Positions 57,587 through 64,000 of a stretch of DNA of 64,000 nt are shown piece by piece. The notes beneath the pieces are model-generated. The model had not been told where the DNA came from and searched no databases. It worked only from the letters and a program-made list of their open reading frames with translations. The position numbers and the translations under genes are program-made. Source of the DNA: JAKFEW01 sp036675505 (lineage in GTDB: Bacteria > Cyanobacteriota > Sericytochromatia > S15B-MN24 > JAQBPE01); the NCBI GenBank assembly GCA_036675505.1, contig JAKFEW010000090.1:39816-103815 (forward strand), read 5' to 3'. Every line of letters begins with the position of its first letter. The stretch's first letter is position 1.

Positions 57587-58825
57587 TTAGCGGCGGCCGT
57601 CCGGCTTCGGGATGGCGCGACCGGCGTTGATGCGGCCGTGGCCGAAGTACTTGTCGAAGCCGGCATCGCCGAGGTCGTCGACCGACTTCTCGACCTGGGC
57701 GCGGATCTGGTCGGCGGTGAACTCGGGGAAGCGGCTCTTCACCAGGGCGCAGAGGCCGGCGGTGTGGGGCGTCGCCATCGAGGTGCCCGACAGGACCTTG
57801 TACTTGCCGCCGGGAACGGTCGACAGGATGTCCGAGCCAGGGGCGCCGACGGAGATGTGCTTGCCGAAGTTCGAGAACGACGAGCGGGTGTCCGACGAGG
57901 TCGTCGAGCCGACCGCCATCACGCCCGGCGAGCCCGCGGGGTAGCTGGGACGCTCGGAGTTGTCGTTGCCCATCGCGACGACGACCAGGGCGCCCTTCGA
58001 CTTGGCATGCGCGACCGCGTCGTCGATCGCCTGCGAGGTCGAGGGACCGCCAAGGCTCATCGAGATGATCTGCGCGCCCGAGTCGGCGGCGTAGACGATG
58101 CCGCTCGCGACGCCGGCGTAGGAGCCCGAACCGCTCTTCGAGAGGACCTTCACGGCCACCATCGAGACGTTCGGCGCCACGCCGACCACGCCGCCGTTGC
58201 CGATGCCCGCGGCGATCGAGCCGGCGCAGTGCGTGCCGTGGTAGTGGTCGTCCATCGCGTCTTCATCGTTGTTGATGAAGTCGAAGCCCTTGGCGACGCG
58301 GCCGCCGAAGTCGGGGTGGCTGTAGTCGATGCCGGTGTCGACCACGGCGACCTTCACGTCGGGCGTGCCGGTCGTGACGGCCCAGGCCGAGGCGGCGTCG
58401 ATGGTCTTCATGCCCCAGAGCTGGCCGAGCAGCTCGTCCTCACCCTTGGCGCGGAAGCCCATCGCGGGCGCCTGGCTCTCGAGGCCGATCGCCTTGGCGA
58501 TGTAGTTCGGCTCGGCGTAGGCGACGTTCGGGTCCTTCTTGAGGGCGGCGATCGTCTCGGCGGCGTTGGCGGTCTTCACGACCACGGCGTCGACCTTGTT
58601 GATCTTCGCGATGGTCTTGAGGCCCATCTTCTGGAGCACGGCCTGGCGGCCCCGGGCATCCTTGAACTTGACGATGACTTCGCCGGGGGCGGCCATCGCG
58701 CCGAGGTCGCCCGCGCGCTCGCCGGCCATACGCACGCCGTTCGGCGAGATGCCGCAGCCGGCGGCCGCGACGGCGGTGACCGTGGCGGCAGTCAGGAGAA
58801 CGACTTGCTTCATACCGTTCATCAT
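57587..58825 (-). CDS. Subtilisin-family (S8) serine protease lipoprotein, copy 3
   Basis: A 412-residue lipoprotein (lipobox AAGC near residue 24). The propeptide (GEVIVKFKDARGRQAVLQKMG, ending VAYAEPNYIAK) is an I9-type inhibitor. The catalytic triad is Asp in VVDTGIDYSHPDF near 163, His in YHGTHCAGSIAAG near 197 and Ser in LSGTSMATPHTAG near 346. It is less similar to the tandem copies at 31.9-34.7 kb and has a different propeptide. GAGGAG lies 11 bases before ATG 58825; alternative ATGs are at 58822 and 58813. Upstream lies a region with 11-bp-spaced TTTAAC boxes, suggesting regulation. Confidence 0.94.
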   Translation of the reverse strand: MMNGMKQVVLLTAATVTAVAAAGCGISPNGVRMAGERAGDLGAMAAPGEVIVKFKDARGRQAVLQKMGLKTIAKINKVDAVVVKTANAAETIAALKKDPNVAYAEPNYIAKAIGLESQAPAMGFRAKGEDELLGQLWGMKTIDAASAWAVTTGTPDVKVAVVDTGIDYSHPDFGGRVAKGFDFINNDEDAMDDHYHGTHCAGSIAAGIGNGGVVGVAPNVSMVAVKVLSKSGSGSYAGVASGIVYAADSGAQIISMSLGGPSTSQAIDDAVAHAKSKGALVVVAMGNDNSERPSYPAGSPGVMAVGSTTSSDTRSSFSNFGKHISVGAPGSDILSTVPGGKYKVLSGTSMATPHTAGLCALVKSRFPEFTADQIRAQVEKSVDDLGDAGFDKYFGHGRINAGRAIPKPDGRR

Positions 58826-59189
58826 CGGATGGGATGCTCCTCTAGGGGGGCGGCGCGGTGGCCGGGGGGCGTCTTAGCGAGAAATTAACTTTGAATTAAC
58901 CTTGTTGAATTCAATTTAACATTCCACCCCCGAGGGTTCAAGCGGGGAGGGCTGGATTTAACAATCATTTAATAATTCGATCCGCCGATCGCCCGGAACC
59001 GCTGTTTTGGCGTAGAGTCTCGAAAATTGCCTTTAATTTTTATTTAACAAAACCCGGAATCCCGCGTCCCGACCTGACATAACGCTAGCGTGCTATAATC
59101 CGCGTGCGCAATCGCACCGCGTTCCCTGCAGCCAGGTCGTAGAATGGCCGCGGACGCGTCTTTCCCGCTTTGTTTTCTCGCGAGCCTAC
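58826..59189. other. AT-rich divergent intergenic region with three 11-bp-spaced box pairs
   Basis: The region holds ATTAAC at 58884 and 58895, ATTTAA at 58956 and 58967, and TTTAAT/TTTAAC at 59032 and 59043; each pair is exactly 11 bases apart. PhoB/OmpR-type response regulators bind such tandem half-sites one helical turn apart. TATAAT with TGn before it (TGC-TATAAT, 59094-59099) is the promoter for the plus-strand TPR gene. No gene is present. Confidence 0.6.
59091..59099 (+). promoter_or_regulatory. Extended -10 promoter of the TPR gene
   Basis: TGCTATAAT at 59091-59099 has the TGnTATAAT consensus. It lies 90 bases upstream of the ATG. Confidence 0.55.
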
Positions 59190-62100
59190 ATGTACGTGCG
59201 CCCCCGCCCATGCCTCCTACTGGCCCTCGCGCTCGCCGCGCTGGGCGGCCCGATCGCGCCGCCGGCGCACGCGTCCGCCGCCGCGGGCCTGCCGAGCGCC
59301 AACGAGCGCGGCGAGATCCTCAACGCCCCGTCTGGGGCCGGCGGCCGAGGGGGCTGGAACGAGCGCGGGCCGGCCTCGACGTTGACCTGGTGGACGCGGC
59401 TCGACCAGCTGGTCGACCGCCAGGCCTTTCCGGCCGCTGAGGCGGAGCTCCAACGTGCGCTGCGCGATCCCGCGATGGTGGAAAGCGCGGGCGATCGCGT
59501 CGCGTACATGCTCGGCTACGTGCAACGCCGCGCCGGCCGGCCGGCCGACGCCCTCGCCACGCTGGGCACGATCCCGCGCGACAGCCGCTGGTTCTTGCAG
59601 GCCCTGGCGGAACGCGCCGCGATCAAGCGATCGCAGGGTGACGACACGGGGGCGATCGCCCTCTACGAGCAACTGCTCACGCTGGCCGACGAGGACCGCA
59701 AGGACGGCGCCCGCGCCCCGCTGGCCGACCTCTTCTTCACGAGTGGGCAGTACACGAGGGCGCTCGAGCACTACCGCTCGCTCGCCAATGCATTCGGCCC
59801 CTACCAGGAGCGCGGACTCTTCGCCTGGGGCTGGTCGCTGCTGCGCCTCAAGCAGGAGGAGGCGGCGACGAACGTCTGGAAGCAGGCCCTCGAGCGCTAC
59901 CCCAACAGCCGCTATTCCCAGGCCGTGCGTCTCGCGCTCGGCAACGTGATGCTCGCGCGCGGCGAACACCTGGCCGCGAGCACCTATTACAACGAAGCCG
60001 CGCGCCATGGCCGCGACGAGGCGTTGATGGCGCGCGCCGAGCTGCTCGCCGGCGAGGCTTACGCCGACGCCAAGGACTACACGCTCGCGATCAGCCACTA
60101 CCGCGCGGTGCCCGCGGACTCTCCGCTTCGCGAGCCCGCCGCCTACGGCGAAGCGTGGGCGGTCTGGCAGCAGGGCCGCTTCCCCGACGCCAAGCGTGCT
60201 TTCGAGGATTGGCTGAAGCGCTGGCCGCAGAGCACCTACCGCGGCGCGGCGCATTACGCGCTCGGCATGATCGAGCGCCAGATCGGCAACCCCAGCAAGG
60301 CGCTCGAGCACTTCGACCGGGTGCAGGCCGTCGCGCCGCGCTCGAGCTGGTCGGAAGACGCGCAGTACCAGCTGGCGCGCGCGGCGTTCGACAACGGCGA
60401 GCACCAGGAGGCGATCGCCCTCGGCCGCAAGACCGAGGCGGCCTTCCCGCGCAGCCGCTGGCTCGGTCCGCTGCTCTGGATGCGCGGCGAGAGCTATCTC
60501 GCGCTCGCCATGCACCAGGAGGCCGTGCGGGCCTTTTCGCAGCTCGCCGTGCTGGGCAACCAGGCCTTCCTGGCCGGCCAGGGCGAGGAGGTCGACTACA
60601 AGATCGGCATGGCGCACTTTTACGCCGGCAACTACCAGGAGTCCGCGCGCGTGCTCGAGGCCGTCGACCGCGGCAGCCTGGAAGACGACGCCACCTTCTG
60701 GCAGGCGGAGGCGCGCTACCGCCTCGGCCAATACGACTCCGCCCGCGCGCTCTACGGCCGGCTGATCGCCCGACACCCGAGCTTCCCGCGCATCGCCGAG
60801 GCCTACTACGGGCTCGGCTGGGCGGCCTACCGCCTGAGCGACCTCACCGGCGCGCGCAACGCCTACGCCGAGTCGATCCGCCGGATGGGGGAAGGCCGCA
60901 CGCGCCAGGACGCGATGTACCGGCTGGGCCTGGTGCTGATCGACCTGCGCGATTGGGACAACGCGCGCCAGACCTTCGAGGTCCTGCTGAAGGGCCAGGT
61001 CGACCCCGGCCAGGCCGCGGACGCGCGCTTCCAGATCGCCTGGAGTCTTTACCGCCAGGGCCGCCTCGAGGAGGCCGCGACCTCCTTCGGCGCCTTCGCC
61101 CAGGCGCACCAAGGCAACCGCCTCGCGCCCCAGGCGCTGATCTGGCAGGGGCGCTCGCTGTTCCGGCTCAAACGTTACGCCGACGCCATCGCCGCCCTGC
61201 AGGCCGCCGTCGGCCACGGCCAGGCGACCGCCGGCCAGCAATACGAAGCACGCGAGCAGCTCGCGGCGGCCTACTACAACAATGGCCAGTTCGAAGAATC
61301 GCGCCGCGTGTACGAGGCGCTGATGGCGATGGGCGACCTGCCGCCGGACCGGATCGAGGAGCTGCGCCAGGGCGTGATCCAGGCCCACCTCAAGGCCGGC
61401 AACTTCCGGCAGGCACGCCAGGAGTTGCTCAAGCGCGGCGCCCCGGGCGAGAGCGACCGCGCCACGCTGCTCGCGATCGGCGAAGCTTTCTACGGCAAGG
61501 GGGCCTGGGACGAGGTGATCGAGACGCACCGCGTCGCAGGCAACGCCGCGCCGCCCACGCTGACCTTCTGGGCCGGCAAGGCCCACCTCGAGAAGCGCCA
61601 GTGGGCCGAGGCCACGCGCGTGCTCGAGACGCTGCGCGGCACCAGCGACCAGGAGCTGCGGCCGCAGGTGCTCTACGAACTCGCCCGCGCCCACCGCGGC
61701 ACGGGTGAGCTGGCGCTCGCGCGCGAGACGCTCGTGGCGCTCTCCGAGGCCTACCTTTCGCGCCCCGTCGCCGCCGTGGCGCTGCTCGAGGCGGCCGAGG
61801 TGGCCCGCGAGCAAAAGGATCAGCCCGGCGCCCAGAACCTTTACCGGCGCGTCGCGGAGAACCGCTCGTTCCCGCTCGACCGGCGGCGCCAGGCCTGGAT
61901 GGGGCTCGGCGACCTGCAGCGGGCGGGCAAGCAGTGGGGCCCGGCCCTGCTGGCCTATCGCGGTGCGCGCGGCCTCGGCCCGGCCGGCTCGCTCGGCGCC
62001 GCGCTCGGCGGCTACTGGGCCGGCGCCGTGCTGGTGGAAATGCGCCAGTTCAAGGAAGCCGTCCGCGAGCTCGCGTCGCTGAAATTCCCCGAGAACGCCG

Positions 62101-62282
62101 AGCCGCTGCCCTCGCTGGCCGCGCTCAAGCGCGGCGAGGCGCTCGAGCAGCTCGGCCGCTGGCGTGACGCCATCGACATCTACAACCGCCTGGCCACTCA
62201 GGCACCGGCTGCGGAGCGCCAGGAAGCGCGCACCCGGCTCGATTGGATCGAGAAGAACGTGCCCAAGGAGATGCGGTCATGA
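59190..62282 (+). CDS. Exported TPR-repeat protein
   Basis: A 1030-residue secreted protein (signal peptide to AHA-SAA near residue 28). From residue 70 to the end it consists of tandem tetratricopeptide repeats. Sets such as FPDAKRAFEDWLKRWPQSTYRGAAHYALG, NPSKALEHFDRVQAVAPRSSWSEDAQYQLA and YDSARALYGRLIARHPSFPRIAEAYYGLG occur in it. The spacing of 34-37 residues fits TPR and the related YbgF/BamD repeats. Such proteins scaffold envelope complexes. It overlaps the outer-membrane-like gene by 4 bases (ATGA), so the two products likely act together. Confidence 0.88.
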   Translation: MYVRPRPCLLLALALAALGGPIAPPAHASAAAGLPSANERGEILNAPSGAGGRGGWNERGPASTLTWWTRLDQLVDRQAFPAAEAELQRALRDPAMVESAGDRVAYMLGYVQRRAGRPADALATLGTIPRDSRWFLQALAERAAIKRSQGDDTGAIALYEQLLTLADEDRKDGARAPLADLFFTSGQYTRALEHYRSLANAFGPYQERGLFAWGWSLLRLKQEEAATNVWKQALERYPNSRYSQAVRLALGNVMLARGEHLAASTYYNEAARHGRDEALMARAELLAGEAYADAKDYTLAISHYRAVPADSPLREPAAYGEAWAVWQQGRFPDAKRAFEDWLKRWPQSTYRGAAHYALGMIERQIGNPSKALEHFDRVQAVAPRSSWSEDAQYQLARAAFDNGEHQEAIALGRKTEAAFPRSRWLGPLLWMRGESYLALAMHQEAVRAFSQLAVLGNQAFLAGQGEEVDYKIGMAHFYAGNYQESARVLEAVDRGSLEDDATFWQAEARYRLGQYDSARALYGRLIARHPSFPRIAEAYYGLGWAAYRLSDLTGARNAYAESIRRMGEGRTRQDAMYRLGLVLIDLRDWDNARQTFEVLLKGQVDPGQAADARFQIAWSLYRQGRLEEAATSFGAFAQAHQGNRLAPQALIWQGRSLFRLKRYADAIAALQAAVGHGQATAGQQYEAREQLAAAYYNNGQFEESRRVYEALMAMGDLPPDRIEELRQGVIQAHLKAGNFRQARQELLKRGAPGESDRATLLAIGEAFYGKGAWDEVIETHRVAGNAAPPTLTFWAGKAHLEKRQWAEATRVLETLRGTSDQELRPQVLYELARAHRGTGELALARETLVALSEAYLSRPVAAVALLEAAEVAREQKDQPGAQNLYRRVAENRSFPLDRRRQAWMGLGDLQRAGKQWGPALLAYRGARGLGPAGSLGAALGGYWAGAVLVEMRQFKEAVRELASLKFPENAEPLPSLAALKRGEALEQLGRWRDAIDIYNRLATQAPAAERQEARTRLDWIEKNVPKEMRS

Positions 62283-63889
62283 GCCCGGTGTTCCAGCGTT
62301 CCGCCGCCGCCTCGCTGGCGTGCGCGGCGGCGCTCGCCGTGCTGACGGGCCCCGCCCTGGCCCAGTCGTCAGGCGCTGGCGGCTCCGGCTCGGAGCGCGA
62401 CGAGAAGCTGCCGGCCCAGCTGCCCTCGGTCACGATTCAGGGCGAGGACCTCTCGACCCAGGGGCGCACCACCACAGGCCGCGTCACCCCGACCGGCAGC
62501 GCGGCCGGCGGCGGCGTGCGCCTGCCCGATCCCGCGCAGCGCCGGGCCACCAGCGAAGACAACCGTGCGCTGATGGTCGGCGTCACGCCCACCACCGTGG
62601 AGCCGACCGCGGCGTTGCCGGGCAGCCGCCTGCCCTACACCGCCGTGCTGGGCGGCTGGGGCCCGCTCACGCAGTACCGTGCGGGCCTGTACGACGCCCG
62701 CCTCTGGGGTCCCGCGCTCGGCATCACCGAGGTCGACGGCCGGGCCGGCTGGGGCTGGTCGGGCTGGCGCGCGAAGGAATGGCTCGAGTGGACCGGCGTC
62801 GGCCGCCTGGGCGTCGCGGGGCAAGGCTTCCTGTGGGAGACGCCCGGCACCGCGGGCACGCTCACCGGTGGCCAGAATGGGCTCTCCGTGAACGCCGAAT
62901 ATGGTGAATCCGGCGAGCTCACTGCCGGCGTCGGCTACGATCGCGGCCAGGCCTCGGCGACGGGCAAGCCCGACCTGCTCGTGAACCGCACGGCGGTGCG
63001 CGGCCAGTGGCGTCCAGCCGCCGGTGCCGACCACCAGCCGAAGCTCGAGGCCACGGGCCAACACCGCGTCTGGGGCCGCCAGGCCGGCCCCGAGGGCTAC
63101 GCCCGGGTGTCCGATTTCTGGTCGCTGTCCGACCAGGTCCAGCTCGAGGGCTCGCTGGGCGGTGGTTATTGGGGCCGCGAGCCGATCCTCGACCCCGGCC
63201 TCACGTTCCATTACCGCCCAGCCGGCTCGAGCCACCTCTTCGCCGGCCTGCGCACCGCAAGCGAGCTGCCCGATTTCGCGGCGCTCTACCTCCGGCGGCC
63301 AGCCACCGCGCCCTTCGACGACCTCCAGGCCGAACGCGTCGAGGGGTGGGCGAGCGTGGGCGGCAGCCACCGCCTCACCGAGCAGGTCTGGGGCCGCCTG
63401 GCGGTCGACCTGCGGCGCAGCTGGCGTCACATCTTCTGGACCGATCTCGATGGCGACGGCCTCTGGCAACCCACCAACGCCGCAGGCGAGCAGTGGAGCC
63501 CGATGGCGGAAGGCCGTCTGCAGGTCCAGTGGTTGCCCGTGCTGCAGCAGGAGCTGAAATATCGCTGGGCTGGTGCCTTCCCCCTGGGGGTGACCGAGCA
63601 CCGCGTGGGTACGACTCTGGAAGGCGAATTCGGTGGCGCAGGCCTCGTGCCGATCGGCCTCTCGCTCGGCGCCGAAGGGCGCGTCGCCACTCTTTCCTCC
63701 CAACAGGTCATCGGCGGCGCCACCGCCACCGGTGTCTTCGCCGAAGCCGACCTTCGATTCGCCCTCACCCCGGACCTGAGCCTCGGGCTATCCGCCGCCG
63801 ACGTCCCGCTCGCCCTGGCTCAGCCGCAGGCCCGGAACTATTTCGCGCCTGCGCCACTCCTCACGATCCATGCCCAGTATCAATTCTGA
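62279..63889 (+). CDS. Outer-membrane beta-barrel protein of unknown function
   Basis: A 536-residue protein. It has a signal peptide (MSPVFQRSAAASLACAAALAVL, cleavage after ALA-Q) and a linker with a conserved-looking LPSVTIQGEDLS start, similar to the plug-proximal region of TonB-dependent or TPR-partner barrels. Residues 120-536 are amphipathic beta-strands rich in aromatic girdle residues (YRAGLYDARLWGPALGI, WGWSGWRAKEWLEW, LTFHYRPAGSSHLFAGL). The chain ends ...TIHAQYQF, the aromatic C-terminus recognised by the BAM complex. ATG 62279 overlaps the TPR gene by 4 bases. It implies a diderm cell. Confidence 0.82.
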   Translation: MSPVFQRSAAASLACAAALAVLTGPALAQSSGAGGSGSERDEKLPAQLPSVTIQGEDLSTQGRTTTGRVTPTGSAAGGGVRLPDPAQRRATSEDNRALMVGVTPTTVEPTAALPGSRLPYTAVLGGWGPLTQYRAGLYDARLWGPALGITEVDGRAGWGWSGWRAKEWLEWTGVGRLGVAGQGFLWETPGTAGTLTGGQNGLSVNAEYGESGELTAGVGYDRGQASATGKPDLLVNRTAVRGQWRPAAGADHQPKLEATGQHRVWGRQAGPEGYARVSDFWSLSDQVQLEGSLGGGYWGREPILDPGLTFHYRPAGSSHLFAGLRTASELPDFAALYLRRPATAPFDDLQAERVEGWASVGGSHRLTEQVWGRLAVDLRRSWRHIFWTDLDGDGLWQPTNAAGEQWSPMAEGRLQVQWLPVLQQELKYRWAGAFPLGVTEHRVGTTLEGEFGGAGLVPIGLSLGAEGRVATLSSQQVIGGATATGVFAEADLRFALTPDLSLGLSAADVPLALAQPQARNYFAPAPLLTIHAQYQF

Positions 63890-63921
63890 GCGCGGGATCC
63901 ACCCAGAGCGGACGTCAGCCA

Positions 63922-64000
63922 TGGCCCTTCCAGATCGCCCCATCACCGGTCATCCCCTGCCCGCGCCCGCCCCGGCGCCGGGCCGCGGCGGCGTGCCCGC
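63922..64000 (+). CDS. Start of a further gene, truncated at the window edge
   Basis: An open frame from ATG 63922 to the end (about 26 codons). The product begins MALPDRPITGHPLPAPAPAP, a Pro-rich hydrophilic leader without a signal peptide. It is 32 bases downstream of the beta-barrel gene and may be in the same operon. A ribosome site is weak. Too short to identify. Confidence 0.45.

Noticed and set aside
59217..61814. 865-residue antisense frame over the TPR gene
   Set aside because: Shadow of the repeat codon pattern; no start signal.

Overview
The window is a GC-rich, tightly packed bacterial chromosome segment with about 62 protein genes. I see no rRNA or tRNA gene, insertion sequence, prophage or CRISPR array. 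The cell is probably diderm. The last complete gene encodes a beta-barrel-like protein ending in an aromatic (YQF) terminus, preceded by an exported TPR protein, and there are many lipobox lipoproteins. The source lineage cannot be fixed from sequence alone. A NurA gene paired with a stand-alone HAS-barrel protein, and TTTAAC boxes with 11-bp spacing, would fit a cyanobacteria-related non-photosynthetic lineage such as Sericytochromatia, but this is a low-confidence inference.

Layout. 1-7.0 kb: a truncated amino-acid permease, two paralogous small cupins around a YceI gene with an operator-like promoter, a SnoaL-like protein, two parallel beta-helix proteins, a lipoprotein and a nitronate-monooxygenase-like flavoprotein. 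7.0-15.1 kb: an exported C39-like protease, a 1100-residue membrane spermidine-synthase fusion, an OmpR/HK two-component pair and a double-domain PAP2/haloperoxidase-like protein. 15.1-22.0 kb: a double-RCK potassium channel plus a stand-alone RCK protein, divergent from an NCS1 permease that leads into a membrane-microdomain cluster (coiled-coil-less SPFH protein, NfeD, flotillin). 22.1-28.0 kb: an ECF sigma/anti-sigma pair, a cupredoxin lipoprotein, a NodB-LysM-glycosidase lipoprotein, and an SPFH protein carrying two ribosomal L7/L12 C-terminal domains. 27.9-31.1 kb: XdhC, MocA-like and membrane-protein genes, and glmM. 31.2-34.7 kb: a zinc-ribbon protein and two tandem subtilisin lipoproteins. 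34.7-42.2 kb: tldD-pmbA-lysR, an IPT/TIG-like lipoprotein, TatD, metG and an unlisted 48-residue protein. 42.6-49.1 kb: hypothetical genes, a SPOR-domain protein, murI and HAS-barrel/nurA. 49.2-57.5 kb: a TolB-like propeller, a PRTase, a 5'-nucleotidase, a DEAD-box helicase and an OpgC-like acyltransferase. 57.6-64 kb: a third subtilisin, and the TPR/outer-membrane pair.

Themes. Much of the window serves the cell envelope: wall precursor synthesis (glmM, murI), wall binding (SPOR, LysM), glycan modification, exported proteases and membrane microdomains. Several genes have a -10-like hexamer exactly 6 nt before the start codon and no Shine-Dalgarno, which suggests routine leaderless transcription. 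The most unusual finds are the SPFH-L7/L12 fusion, the three 11-bp-spaced TTTAAC box pairs at 58.9-59.05 kb, the palindromic -10 between the channel and permease genes, and the small protein at 42.05 kb.
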